From Clarkia xantiana subsp. parviflora (taxonomy: Eukaryota; Streptophyta; Magnoliopsida; Myrtales; Onagraceae): a DNA stretch of 64,000 nucleotides. This document shows positions 20,891 to 32,726 of this stretch, piece by piece; positions within the stretch are counted from its first letter, which is position 1, and every line of letters starts with the position of its first letter. The position numbers and the translations under genes were made by a program. The stretch is from the NCBI GenBank assembly GCA_036873135.1, contig JAPTYO010000005.1, forward strand, positions 16,078,666-16,142,665, in the 5' to 3' direction. Under the pieces are notes generated by a model, which did not search any database, was not told the origin of the DNA, and saw only the letters and a program-made list of their open reading frames with translations.

Positions 20891-21385
20891 CCCCGAGCGG
20901 CAGTCAAACGGAGGCGTGAATGCAAGATGCCAGCGGAATGATCGGCCGGACAGAGGCAAGGGATGCTTCCTTCCCACCGCGTCCTTCCTTGTGTGTCGGA
21001 GATATAAAGCGAGTGCATCAGCTGTTAGCACGTAAGCCTGATGATTCAGTGGAAGCTAGAAAAGCAACCTTATGACTCTTCCACTGCTACTAGCGCTACT
21101 GATGCCATCAGTCTGTCTACTTGGCCTCGCCTAGCCTCTCTTGGCGTGATTTGAATTATACCATCTCTATCTAGGGAAAGAGTCCCGCCTTCGATGCAAC
21201 AGTTGTACCGAATCCAAGTCTAATCCTAACAAAATTCTATACATAAGAATATAGAAAAAGACCCTTTGCCACTTCCTTTTTAGAATATAAAAAAATGAAA
21301 AAAAGAATAAAAGTATTCGAATTATAATACTTAGAATAAAGTAAATAAAAAAAATAAAATCAAAAAGAATAAAAAAGAGTGCTCT
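20891..21385. other. Unassigned, probably organellar
   Basis: The first 280 bases are GC-rich and unlike plastid DNA. The rest is A-rich with no gene recognised. Confidence 0.35.
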
Positions 21386-21680
21386 TATTCGAAACGTCTT
21401 GTGATCTTCAACCAATTTTGTGCTTTAATATAATTCCCAGGCGTAAGCGCTATAGCTTGTTTCCAATACTCAGCTGCTTGATCGAACCAAGCCTCCGCAA
21501 TTTCAGAATCTCCCTGTCGAATGGCCTGTTCTCCCCGGTCGGAATAGGAGGTTCATTTCCTTCCCTTAGAACTGTACTTGAGGGTTTACTACCTCATACG
21601 GCTCAGCATTCAATTCTTGTGGTGTCCCATTTTTTTAATCGACTCGCTTCTGTTCTTAATTTGAACGATTCTCTGATCTA
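21386..21680 (-). pseudogene. ycf3: ycf3 exon 3 and end of intron 2
   Basis: Exon 3 on the reverse strand reads [20 protein letters not shown] then [15 protein letters not shown] up to [10 protein letters not shown] with its stop at 21386. It carries the last TPR repeat of this photosystem I assembly factor. Upstream, 21536-21680 is the 3' part of group II intron 2, with the domain V-like gagccgtatgaggtagtaaa. Confidence 0.92.
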
Positions 21681-21924
21681 ATTACACGTTAAAAATCGAT
21701 TAGTGCCATGGCGAGGAAAGGTTTTTCCATTATTGAATGATTATTAATATATTTTTTTAATGAGTCCTAACTATTAGCTATTGCCCGCTTTGGGTTGGAC
21801 AAAAATGTGTATTAAAGAAGCAGCATATTGATAAAGATAGTTTTTCCAAAATCAAAAGAGCGATTGGGATTAAAAAATAAAGGATTTCTAACCCATGTTA
21901 TTCTCTTATAACGAATATAAACTA

Positions 21925-22150
<226 letters not shown>

Positions 22151-22602
22151 CGACCCCCCCCCTTTCGTCTAAGTAAAAAAGGACGAAAAGATAGGGGGCT
22201 TATAAGGGAAAGGGTCTTTTTCTCCCATTGATGTTTCATAGATTGACCATTAGGGAGATTTGATCCCCTGTCCGCTCTTTCCAGTATTTTACGTACCACA
22301 GAAAGTAGAAATAGCGAATCCATATCAAAGAAAGTTCGCACTTTTGGAATGGAATAGTGTATGCGTTGTTATTTGGGTTGCTATATTGTGGGGAGTAACA
22401 TTGGTAAATTAGTTGAGGGTGCGGAAAGAGAGGGATTCGAACCCCGTTCAAAAGTGCGTGTTTTTAGTTCTTTAGTGCTCGACTTTCGATTCGTAAGACG
22501 TAAGGCAAGGCCTAAGTTCACAGGGTATACCCGAGCATAGGTTGAGATTACTTTTGCGCTAAGCAATATCTCAGTTCTCCCTCATTTGATATGTTAGCTC
22601 AC
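22151..22602 (-). other. trnS-GCU 3' end and unassigned sequence
   Basis: Positions 22419-22441 (gcggaaagagagggattcga acc) are the reversed 3' end of plastid trnS-GCU. The remainder, including the G/A-rich stretch at 22145-22230, is not recognised. Confidence 0.5.
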
Positions 22603-22755
22603 CCTCGTGGGATCGCGACCCTTTGTCCCGGCCATTGTAGCACGTGTGTCGCCCAGGGCATAAGGGGCATGATGACTTGACGTCATCCTCACCTTCCTCC
22701 GGCTTATCTCCGGCAGTCTGTTCAGGGTTCCAAACTCAACGTTGACAACTAAACA

Positions 22756-22790
<35 letters not shown>

Positions 22791-22903
22791 CCTTACGGCA
22801 AGAGCTGACGACAGCCATGCACCACCTGTGTCCACGTTCCCGAAGGCACACCTCTCTTTCAAAAGGGTTCGCGGCATATCAAGCCCTGGTAAGGTTCTCG
22901 CGG
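22603..22903 (-). pseudogene. rrn16: Plastid 16S rRNA fragment, 3' domain
   Basis: The complement of a 300-base 16S block, from gacttgacgtcatcctcacc and cgggacttaacccaacacct to ccgaaggcacacctctcttt and gcggcatatcaagccctggt. It is colinear with isolated changes. Confidence 0.93.
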
Positions 22904-23327
22904 GTGATACATGTTCCTTCTATTTCCCCAAGTAAAGCTCTTCGCATCGCAATGCCTATTGTAGGGAGAACTGAGATATTTGGAGAGCAGGTACTAATAT
23001 TTCAGATTGCTTTATTTCAAACAATTTCAACGAAATCTTTCAATTTCTTATTTTACCCGATCGTAAAGAATTTGTGGTTCTCCCATCCTTCAGGGCATAA
23101 TTAAGAAGTCGTTGATCGATATTTAGCTGGTGTTAAGGAGCTCTTCGACTCAAGTTACCTGAGGCTGAAGAATCAATCCCTCTGGCCAAAGCCTTGCTTC
23201 ATAATGGAAATGATCTCCCTTGTTCGCTGTCTTCCAACTATTGACATCTCGTGCTCATTTCAAAATTTCTGCTTTGTTATTCCCATCATCCGGTAACCTC
23301 ATGATGATCCACAAGAAAGGTGGCAGG
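22904..23327. other. Unassigned organelle-like stretch
   Basis: No gene recognised with confidence. The composition resembles both plastid and mitochondrial spacer. Confidence 0.35.
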
Positions 23328-23408
23328 GAGTGGGAATCGCCGAGGCATTTGTACAAATAGGTATAATCCATGGAATCGCGGCAACTGCCAATATGAAAGA
23401 ATTTCTGA
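23328..23408 (+). pseudogene. rpoC1: rpoC1 fragment, C-terminal, copy 1
   Basis: The translation [20 protein letters not shown] followed by YERISDNN is the conserved late part of the plastid RNA polymerase beta-prime subunit. An N-terminal piece lies at 28492-28580. Confidence 0.9.
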
Positions 23409-23845
23409 TAATAACTGGAAAAAAAAGAACCCCATGGATTCAGCAGCAGTTCGAAAGGTTGACCCATTCGAGAATCTCCGGATCTACGCTTATTCAGCTG
23501 CTACAATGATATGACCGCTAGATCATATCTTGACTGTTTTTTGGTATCCAGATAATGCGAAGCGATGAGTTGGTTATTTGTTCTATAGTTATTAGTCCAT
23601 AGTAGGGGTCAGTCCATTTTTTTGAATCCTATTCCTCTTAAAAAAAACCAACGAGTCACACACTTAGCATGGATCCACTAAGCCATCTCGAGGACTTGCT
23701 TAAGAATAATAAAGAGGAATCTCATGTAAATACCGTGGAATAAGGTTTGATCCTATTCATGGGGATTCCGTAAATATTCCATTCCAAAAATAGAAAGTTC
23801 GAAACAATTGGAATTTTTTTAGAGATTGGATGCGGTTACTAATTC
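23409..23845. other. Unassigned; ndhB leader at the right end
   Basis: The last 20-80 bases (agagattggatgcggttact) are plastid sequence upstream of ndhB. The remainder is not recognised. Confidence 0.4.
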
Positions 23846-23945
23846 ATGATCTGGCATGTACAGAATGAAAACCTCATTCTCGATTCTACGAGAATTTTTA
23901 TGAAAGCCTTTAATTTGCCTCTCTTCGATGGAAGTTTTATTTTCC
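23846..23945 (+). pseudogene. ndhB: ndhB exon 1 start, copy 2
   Basis: From the ATG at 23846: [20 protein letters not shown] then [14 protein letters not shown]. About 33 codons of NdhB follow the natural leader, then a foreign junction. Confidence 0.92.
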
Positions 23946-24985
23946 CTGATAAGGCCCAATGAGATCAAAATAATGAATTGGAAAGAGAGCTATCGGGGTA
24001 AAATTCCCCTATGTGAAGGGACTACTCTTTGTGGAACACGATCCGGTATTCGCTAAGAGGTGAGAGAAGGCATTTCGTCAACTCGCCGATGGGGAACTGG
24101 TGTAGGTTCATTGGCCCACTTCAAGCTCTAGCCACGAGCACCATTACTGCATCATTCCGGAACCATGGCTGACTCGGAACGGCCTTCCCGGTCGGTTCCC
24201 ATGTCATCCCTTGGTGAAGGGGAATCTGGGAAACCCGTGGTAGGTTCCGAGAATCGAATCTTGTCTGAAATGACCCCCCGGTTCGGTGGGATTTTGAACC
24301 CAAACCGAAAGACCCTCGAAAAATGAAGAGGAAGGGTGTTCATCCCCCCGGCCCCAGAAGGAGCCATCATAAACGTGGATATTGTTGTTGTAGAAAGGAG
24401 GTGAAACCGCAGCGATTTAGAGAGTAGACTCACCATGAAAGTAGTGAAAATGCATCAAATTAGATTACATAATGGAAAAGGCATCAAGATCTTTCTCCAA
24501 TAAAGGCAGCGAGGAAACTTACATTTGAGTTTGACTCTCGTCTGCAACTGGACCAGAAAAAGATTGATCTATCCCCACACTCGTAAGATCCTTGTCTTTA
24601 GCCTTCGAGTGGAGTGGATCCTGGTTCCTCCAAGCAATGCACCAACTTCTGACATCTCCTTTCTCTGAAACGCCCTGCTCGCACTCCTTTCTGTCCAATT
24701 GTGGGGTTTGAGAAATTACTTCACGAAACCTGCTAGGGGACTTCCTCGGAAACTTCTCAACTCATATCGGAGCAAGGTACTCCTACTGAGACTGAGACCG
24801 CGTAAAGCAATACCACATTCTCAATACTCCGGCAGACAGCGAGGCTTCGCTCTTCTCTTGTTCCTCTTTCCATAAGATACGGTATTGATCGGCCGATCGT
24901 TCCCCTTCCTCTGGAAAGCTAGAAAATAGCATTTAATTTTATCGAAAATGTCAAAAAGGAGGAAGAAGAAACAACAGAAGCGCAA
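23946..24985. other. Unassigned, about 1 kb
   Basis: GC-richer than the plastid pieces and without a recognisable coding region on either strand. Mitochondrial non-coding DNA is the likeliest source, but I cannot show it. Confidence 0.35.
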
Positions 24986-25082
24986 AAGACCTCGGGAATC
25001 CCCAACGAAAAATACACACTATTCCTTCTTTTCTATCGAATCGATCATAGCCACTACCCACATTCCAAGAATTGTTCATGAA
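24986..25082 (-). pseudogene. ycf4: ycf4 fragment, copy 2
   Basis: The reverse strand reads [20 protein letters not shown] followed by FRWGFP, immediately upstream in the source gene of the piece at 14957. Confidence 0.9.
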
Positions 25083-25406
25083 TTTACAAGCCCATTTAAT
25101 AGTTAATGGTTCCAATTTATCCTGAATTTTGGCTATTGGGACTGAAAAACCACATTTTGTTTTTTCAATATTATATATATATAGATAGATAAAATAGAAA
25201 AGAATAAAATGGCCTTCTAGCACCTCTCACGTAGGTCGAGTGGCTTCCTAGATAGGGAGTACGAGCGATAGTAAATGAGAGATGGTTATTAGTAAGAATT
25301 AATCGGCTAAACGCGATTGCTAGCCTCTCCTTTGTGTTTATCTAGGGGCTTGCCTGCGAATTGAAAGCTAAGCAGTGGTAATTCGAAAGATTCTTGGGGG
25401 AAAAAT
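25083..25406. other. Unassigned organelle-like stretch
   Basis: Includes a short AT run at 25169-25192. No gene recognised. Confidence 0.35.
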
Positions 25407-25547
25407 AGTCTCGTGTCTGGGACTGCACGGTTTCACTCTGCAAAAACTCCGAATCATTCTCTTGAAGCTCATCCTCTTCCTCTTGAAGCTTCTCCTCTTC
25501 ATCTTGAAGCAGCTCATCCTCTTCATCTTTTTCTTATTTGTTTGAGC
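25407..25547 (-). pseudogene. ycf2: ycf2 fragment, acidic C-terminal region
   Basis: The reverse strand encodes EDEEDELLQDEEEKLQEEED then ELQENDSEFLQSETVQSQTR D, the Glu-rich stretch before the C-terminal domain of Ycf2. Confidence 0.88.
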
Positions 25548-26094
25548 CTTAGAAGAAAGACACGTGATTCAGGATAGAAAATAAAGAAAAAAGTAAAACA
25601 CAATCTACGCTTTTGAGGGTGAAGTTTCTAGAAAAACAACTCCCTCTGTCGTGTATCCACGATTAATGCAACCTCAGATACTTCAATTGGCGATTCTTGT
25701 ATTGAGAGAAAGGTTACACCTATCTGGCTTATTTATGTATTGCAGGTCAACCCCACCCCATTAGTACCAATAGGTGGCATAGAGGAGGAAGCACTACGCC
25801 TAGGAATCAACAACACGAAAACTTTGTTCGAAATTATACCCTTTCAATCTAGATCGGAACTAAGAAGAATGGTTGGGCCAACAAACATCCATCTCGTTCG
25901 TATTTTAGATACACATATAACCATCGAAGACTTCAAGGTCTACATGACAGAAATTCGGAGTTAAAGAAAGCTTTCACAAGAATCTTTTATCAAATTATCA
26001 ACTAATCATAATGGTTCTTTATTAGACCATGGTATTTGATTCGTCAAATACATCATTATTGTATACTCTTTCATATGTATGGCGCAACCCAATT
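25548..26094 (+). other. Unidentified open stretch and inverted duplicate copy B
   Basis: A 74-codon forward frame at 25740-25963 (MQVNPTPLVPIGGIEEEALR..., ending MTEIRS) is not recognised. Positions 25941-26055 mirror 9951-10064. Confidence 0.4.
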
Positions 26095-26156
26095 CTTGGT
26101 TATATATTCACTTATGCAGCTTTCTTGATTGCTTCGACATCAGGCAAATTTGGTTA
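26095..26156 (+). pseudogene. psaB: psaB 3' end, copy 2
   Basis: GYIFTYAAFLIASTSGKFG with its stop at 26154-26156 is the exact C-terminus of PsaB. Confidence 0.92.
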
Positions 26157-26344
26157 ATTCTTTCTGTGTTGTATCCGCGAAAATAGGCCCGGGTCGATAT
26201 TTCGCTTCCTAAATCCATAGTCTCATCTAATGAGAAGAAAATCGATTTATGTATGGAATCAAATATGCAGTATTTACAGACAAAGGCATGAAAATTTTTA
26301 AAACAATTTATTTATTTCTATAGTTGGATGTGAAAGACAATATC

Positions 26345-26439
26345 GGATCACTTCCAGCTCTAGGCCTTTTACTGGTTAGCCCTGGTAAAGCTCCCAGACG
26401 GTGTATTTTTTTGAAACGAGGCCCTCGGTAACGCGACAT
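26345..26439 (-). pseudogene. rps4: rps4 5' end, copy 2
   Basis: The ATG lies at 26437-26439 on the reverse strand, preceded by its leader to about 26465. The coding part carries [11 protein letters not shown] and, after a small shift, GLTSKRPRA. The leader is broken by the hAT-like element at 26484. Confidence 0.9.
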
Positions 26440-26483
26440 AAAGGCTCCTTTGTTTTTGAAATTTCATAAACCTCACCCGGGAG

Positions 26484-26921
26484 CAATGTTTTGAAAACCG
26501 GACCGGGCCTTGGACCGGAAAGATGACCGGTTCCCGGTCTAACCGGTCCGACCCGGTTCAACCCGGTTCAATCCGGTTTTATTGATTGAAATGATTAGAA
26601 TATAGAAATATATTTATGTCACTATATTTACAAGTTGTCATGTAATTTAGTGGTACCATGTTGTAATCTTCAAGGGAGGTCATGGGTTCGAGTCTTGGTA
26701 TCTCCAATTAATATTTTTCTTAAAAAAAAAAGATACATTCTTCTCTCTTCCGGTCAGACCGGTGCCGGTTTATCCGGTCCGACCCAGTCCAACCCGGTTT
26801 AATCCTGCCGAACCGGTTCTGCTGTGCAGAACTATAAATTAACAGGACCGGACCGCTGATACACCCGGTTTGCGGTCTGACCCGGTCCGACCGCCGGTCC
26901 GGTCCGGTTTTCAAAACACTG
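26484..26921. mobile_element. hAT-like MITE, 438 bp
   Basis: The left end caatgttttgaaaaccggac and the right end ggtccggttttcaaaacact g are inverted repeats of about 20 bases with one mismatch. The 8-bp duplication CCCGGGAG lies at 26476-26483 and 26922-26929. The interior is dense in accggtt words. It also holds a tRNA-like stretch (26660-26697, ggaggtcatgggttcgagtc) that resembles a Pol III B box. There is no coding region. Confidence 0.88.
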
Positions 26922-26929
26922 CCCGGGAG

Positions 26930-28235
26930 TACCCTAAAAAAAAGGGAACCTTTCCTCTCCCCAGCCGTTTCGGGTTAAGAAGATGTGAAAGCGCCTTTCT
27001 CTCTATAATAATCAAATTCCGAATGTCCCTGACACCCACTAAAGGATCCCTAATCACAAGAGCAATCAATTTTTTTTTTTTTCCACTCGTTATGGTAACG
27101 CATTGCAAGAGGTCGGAAATAAGGTTGTTTCAGATGATGAAAAGAGCTTATTTTATGTTCTAAAAAATGGCTCGCCCTGATGACTTCCACCACGTCAAGG
27201 TGACACTCTACCGCTGAGTCCCTTCCCTGCTCCCATCAAGAAATGGAACTGACTAATCCTAAGACAAAGGGTCAAGAAACTCAACGCCACTGTTTATTCT
27301 TGAACAACTTGGAGACGGGCCTTCGTTCCGCAATAGAAGAAAACGGAGCAGATTTGACTCGGCACAACCTAACGATACATCCATTAACATACATATCTCT
27401 AGTTAGCAAGACCCAAATAGTCACCGGGGCTTCGGTCGTCGGCTCCCCTGTCATCACACAACCCAAGGAACGGGGAGGCTTTTCGTTGCGTCGGCTACGT
27501 GAGTTCAATGATGCGTTGTTGACCAATTTGAAACAAAAATAAATAGAAACATAGTTCCAACAAAAGGAACCCATGCACCCTCCACTTCAGTCTACGTATT
27601 TCGGATAGCCGGGATCCGACGTTGATTTCAAAACAGATTGGTGAGCTACTGCTTGATGAACCGTTGCTGCCACCCTTCAATCGCCGAGAGTTTCGCTAAG
27701 AACGTTCAAAACTCACTCTAAAGGGAAGTGTTAGCCGAACTTCCAGTAAGCCATGAAGATAATTCCTCTTGTCCGTTTTAAGTCGAACCTTACAAAAAGA
27801 ATATTTTACAGACATAAATGTCATCCAAAAATGCCGGGAAAGCGAAGCAAAGCGCATGGCGCTTAATTGAAGAAAGCAACATACACTCCTTAGAAGGTAT
27901 CGTTAAAAGATCATCAATCCCTAATGAAATGGATGTAGCAGTGGCTTACTGGAAACCCAGAGTCTTGGTCAACCTGTCTCGACTCGCTGTTGGCACTCTC
28001 GTACACATTTGTTCTATCATCGAGCTGCGTTGCGGGATGTCACCAGCCGAAGTCAATACTCGACTCAGCGAAAACAGATAACGCATTCAGAGGAGAATTG
28101 TGGAGACTAAAAGGGTGATTCAGGTTTAGTCGTAGAAGAAAGTAAATCCATGCTTTTGTCTTCGCCTTTCCCGAGTCTGTTTTCTCGGAACAGTGGTCCT
28201 TTCAACAAAGAAGGTGCTGAGGCGCCCGTTTTAAG
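26930..28235. other. Mostly unidentified; a short accD scrap and two open stretches
   Basis: Positions 27008-27048 reversed read DPLVGVRDIRNL, matching the N-terminal part of AccD. A 99-codon forward frame at 27243-27542 begins MELTNPKTKGQETQRH, and its start is shared with 17524. An 87-codon frame at 27818-28081 begins MSSKNAGKAKQSAWRL. I recognise neither and see no ribosome-binding or promoter evidence for them. Confidence 0.45.
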
Positions 28236-28320
28236 TGGTAGTGACAATTCCTGCGAGAGCTACATTTATAGTTACATTTGGGGTGAAAGTAATGAGGGGG
28301 GCAGCGTGATTGGTTTCTCG
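28236..28320 (+). pseudogene. accD: accD fragment, N-terminal acidic region
   Basis: SDNSCESYIYSYIWGESNEG is close to the variable Ser/Tyr-rich segment of plastid AccD. It meets a reversed rps4 copy head to head at 28325. Confidence 0.75.
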
Positions 28321-28324
28321 GATC

Positions 28325-28413
28325 ACTTCCAGCTCTAGGCCTTTTACTGGTTAGCCATGGTAAAGCCCCAGATGGCGTATTTTTTTGAAACGAGGCCCTC
28401 GGTAACGCGACAT
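28325..28413 (-). pseudogene. rps4: rps4 5' end, copy 3
   Basis: The ATG lies at 28411-28413 on the reverse strand, with the leader running to about 28450. [18 protein letters not shown] residues are followed, one frame over, by [15 protein letters not shown]. It is nearly identical to copy 2 over about 110 bases. Confidence 0.9.
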
Positions 28414-28491
28414 AAAGACTCCTATGTTTTTGAAATTTCATAAACTTCAAATAAAACTTTGGGATGCGGAGGAGCTATTATCGCCCAGCTC

Positions 28492-28580
28492 CCTATTTTG
28501 TGAAAGAATTTTTGGTCCTATAAAAAGTGGAATTTGTGCTTGTGGAACTTATTGGGTAATCAGAGAAAAAAAAGAAGACT
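28492..28580 (+). pseudogene. rpoC1: rpoC1 fragment, N-terminal, copy 2
   Basis: [20 protein letters not shown] then WVIREKKED includes the first two cysteines of the RpoC1 zinc site (C-A-C-G). Confidence 0.9.
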
Positions 28581-28865
28581 GGACAGAGATTGGCCCTCGA
28601 GTGCAAAGGCAGAATGGAGCTTAACTGCAAGACCCACCCGTCGAGCAGGGGAATTTGAATTTGACGACAAGAATGGATTATCCTAGATCTAATTGATAGA
28701 GAAAGCACCGTAAAGATCAATTAGTTAGGTTTTGGGCCGATACAATAAGAACTGCTTACTTAGCTTATGTGATTAAGCTTACGAATATTTGGGCTAGCAA
28801 TAAGACTAAGAAGTCAAAAGGGTGGGTCCAGATTCCGGGACGGAGCCGTATGACGCGAGAGTGTC
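28581..28865. other. Unassigned; group II intron-like piece near the end
   Basis: gggacggagccgtatgacgc gagagtgtcc at 28838-28867 resembles part of a group II domain V. No exon is recognised. Confidence 0.4.
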
Positions 28866-29080
28866 CAACTAGCTAATCAGACGCGAGCCCCTCCTCGGTC
28901 GGATTCCTCCTTTTGCTCCTCAGCCTACGGGGTATTAGCAGCCGTTTCCAGCTGTTGTTCCCCTCCCAAGGGCAGGTTCTTACGCGTTACTCACCCATCC
29001 GCCACTGGAAACACCACTTCCCGTCCGACTTATATGTGTTAAGCATGCCGCCAGCGTTCATCCTGAGCCGATTTCGAAAT
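28866..29080 (-). pseudogene. rrn16: Plastid 16S rRNA fragment, 5' domain
   Basis: The complement of the 16S 5' end: tcagacgcgagcccctcctc, gtattagcagccgtttccag, ctcacccatccgccactgga and gccagcgttcatcctgagc. About 34 bases at its left overlap the piece ending at 30119. Confidence 0.93.
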
Positions 29081-29356
29081 GAGCAGCTGCTGCGAGATGC
29101 GTTTTCGCTAGCGGGATGGCCTTAAGATGGATCGTGGTAGAGTGGCTACGGTTGACCGTAATTCCCTTAATGCCCGATTGGTTCTCCTCTGAGAGTCTTC
29201 TATCACAACTCACCCCACTGGCATGGAAGAGGAGTGATGACCTTCCTGCTTGTTAACATAAGCAGCATAATATCATAGTAGAGATAGCCATCACAGCTTC
29301 AAATAAAGCGCTGTGAAGAGCTAGTCAATTACCGAGTAGCTTTCAAAACTGGAACT
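29081..29356. other. Unassigned, probably mitochondrial
   Basis: It precedes matR. No gene, RNA or repeat is recognised. Confidence 0.35.
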
Positions 29357-29505
29357 CTATCTTAAGATATACAGGCCGAATTGTAGGAAGTGGGCGATAC
29401 GTTTTTGTATTTCTATAAGAAGCTCTACGGCACCCACGATTCCTAGTAGTAAGTCGTCGGCATGATATCTAATATGGTATCTCATGTTCAACAGGGACCA
29501 TCTTT
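29357..29505 (-). pseudogene. matR: matR fragment (mitochondrial maturase)
   Basis: The reverse strand has RYHADDLLLGIVGAVELLIE followed by IQKRIAHFLQFGL. It contains the YADD-type reverse transcriptase motif (here YHADD) of the maturase encoded in nad1 intron 4. Confidence 0.9.
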
Positions 29506-29641
29506 CCCCTATTTCTATATGTGAATTAATATCGAGTACGAGCCAATCCAGACAAGGCAGAAATACAAGACTCTGGGGAATAGTCATCAGCGTAACGAGC
29601 AGACTCAAAATAGGCCGTTCTTAGGTTTGTTTTTCTCTCGA

Positions 29642-29708
29642 TCACCCTTCCCGGCGATCGGAAAATAAATAAATAGTTAATCTATTAAAGACAATTACGT
29701 ATTTACAA
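29642..29708 (+). pseudogene. ycf2: ycf2 scrap
   Basis: SRRSENK, a stop, then [13 protein letters not shown] corresponds to the part of Ycf2 also present at 8235-8300. It has its own substitutions, including a nonsense codon. Confidence 0.8.
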
Positions 29709-29817
29709 AAGGGGGCGTGAGGGACAAAGAAATTGTTGAAGTTAAATCCAATACACGAAAAAATTTGATATATGGACTGCATCGTTGTAGTAAAGGTCGG
29801 ATGGTACTTACTTTCAT

Positions 29818-29819
<2 letters not shown>

Positions 29820-29860
<41 letters not shown>

Positions 29861-29880
29861 TGGTCAAGTCCTTAGCCTTT
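29820..29880 (+). pseudogene. rrn16: 16S rRNA scrap, forward
   Basis: caggtgctgcatggctgtcg tcagctcgtgtcgtgagatg is the 16S 1050-1080 region in sense orientation, unlike the other copies. Confidence 0.85.
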
Positions 29881-29977
29881 TTCTATCTAACTAAAGGCTC
29901 TCATGTGGAGCTAGGCTGGCTACATACAAGTATAGCCAAATCAAGATGAGACGGGGCAGACGGTCAGACGCCCATTG

Positions 29978-29992
29978 CGGAAAATTCCCCAT

Positions 29993-30052
<60 letters not shown>

Positions 30053-30119
30053 GGACCGATCATCGCCTTGGTAAGCCATTGCCACACCAACTAGCTAATC
30101 AGACGCGAGCCCCTCCTCG
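29978..30119 (-). pseudogene. rrn16: Plastid 16S rRNA fragment, 5'-central
   Basis: The complement containing attgctgcctcccgtaggag, ctgggccgtgtctcagtccc and cgccttggtaagccattgcc. It overlaps the piece at 28866 by 34 bases. Confidence 0.93.
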
Positions 30120-31225
<1,106 letters not shown>

Positions 31226-31260
31226 CTAAAATTATTGTTATCTCCTATTTTTGATATAAT

Positions 31261-31995
31261 CTACTTCACGCGCGAGGCTAACTCCTCCAGAGTTTCAACC
31301 GGCCGTTTGGACATCTTTTCCCCCAAGGAGAAACCTAAGCGGCCCAGATTCCTTATGAATGCCTTGATTATTTCGTCTTCAGACAAGTTCGTTTGAATGT
31401 CAGCAATGTTCTGATTAAAACGGATGTAATAATCAGCAAATGATTCATCATATTGTTGCTTGACATCATCTAATGTGCTGGAGTCTTTGAGTAGTCTTCG
31501 TTCACCCATGTACCTCTGGATAAACTTTCCCTTCAAGTATGTCCAGGAGGTCACGCTTTCCTTTGGAAGTGAGAAAAACCAATGTGCCGTTGAACCTATT
31601 AAGGTTTGCGGGAACGTGACCGCCACATGGTCTGAGTTTGAAGTTCTTTCCAGCAACGAAGCCTCATGCTGCTGCATGTGCTCTATGGGATCACCTTTTC
31701 CAGAGTATCTCTCAATTCATATGTTGTTTAGGATACCCGGAACCCGTTCATACAACATCTCATTGGCGGAGGGGTGACTTGCGCTGTCTGCTAAGACATG
31801 CATTGGCCTGGTCTTTTTCTGCTTTAGCTTTTGCTCAATGAGCGCCTCCAAAGTCTTAGCCGTTAACACTGTGAGGGGAACGTTGTCGTTTCTCTCAAGT
31901 ATTCCCCAAATATTGTTTGGATTTCCGCTATCCTGCCCCAAACTTTGTTGGTAGTGAAAGGCCTCCCTACCTTGTCTCTCATTCAGGTTACTTGG
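31261..31995 (-). pseudogene. Host Ty3/gypsy gag, 3' portion
   Basis: The reverse strand encodes a retrotransposon gag domain (FPQTLIGSTAHWFFSLPKES, FIQRYMGERRLLKD, FADYYIRFNQNIADI). The frame continues upstream to 31995, where the 10.6-kb element begins, and resumes in frame at 42614. The left end at 31261 is cut by the organelle block, so pol is missing. Confidence 0.85.
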
Positions 31996-32713
31996 TGTTG
32001 GATCACGGTTGGAACTCCGGTACGGTCTTGACGGCGATCCGAAATCCTTATTTCCACGTGATCCTGCAAGAAGGGATAGACCGGGCGGTGACCCAGAATC
32101 CCTCTCCGATGCTTAAATGAGTATCTCGTATAAACTGGTAAGCAAGAGTCTCAAAGAGTGTATATAAAAACGTATTCAATCTGAGGTAACTTCTGCCCTT
32201 TTATAGATGAAGAACTACCTCAGTTACCTGGAGAACCGCTGGGGCGGTTAGCCCACGCTCCGCGTATCTCGGCCACGATCCCGCCTATCTAGGCCATATT
32301 CTCTCCTAACTCGGCCACGCTCCGCGTATCTCGACCACGATCCCGCCTATCTAGGCCATGATCTCGCTTATCTCGGCCACGCTCCACGTATCTCGGCCTC
32401 AACCTCTGATAGCAAGTCCCGACTAGTATCGGGGACTCCAGAGTTATCTCATTGTGTCACCGCTCGGGGCCCCTCGTCATCGTGACAGGGCCAATCATTC
32501 TCAGGGATTCGTCATCGGGGCATACTTAAAGGCATCTCATTGGGAGTGCCTAGCTTGCCTATCGGGACCGACTCTGTCGGGACCTTTTACCGTCGGAACT
32601 CCCTCTGTCGGGACCCTTCGCCTTTGTCACCTTGACCTCCTTTTAGGGCCCAGTGGGCCTATTCACCGTTTACTCACCGTTAAAGGGCCTAACGGCCATA
32701 GCGAAACCCATCA
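31996..32713 (-). repeat. 3' LTR of the gypsy element
   Basis: 718 bp. A degenerate 45-50-bp direct repeat (ctcggccacgctccgcgtat, cacgatcccgcctatctagg) occurs three times in 32255-32395. The partner LTR is of equal length. Confidence 0.95.
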
Positions 32714-32726
32714 TTTGCCCCCAAGA
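32714..32726 (-). other. Polypurine tract of the gypsy element
   Basis: On the minus strand cttgggggcaaa lies directly before the LTR, in the position and composition of a plus-strand primer. Confidence 0.75.

Noticed and set aside
20559..21035. 158-codon open frame with a repetitive FCPFYFIF pattern, as a possible membrane or repeat protein
   Set aside because: It is matK read in frame, then an out-of-frame passage, then the antisense of ycf2 acidic repeats. The pattern is a shadow of plastid coding repeats.
26640..26700. Functional tRNA gene inside the hAT-like MITE
   Set aside because: A B-box-like word is present, but I could not pair a full cloverleaf and the A box is poor.
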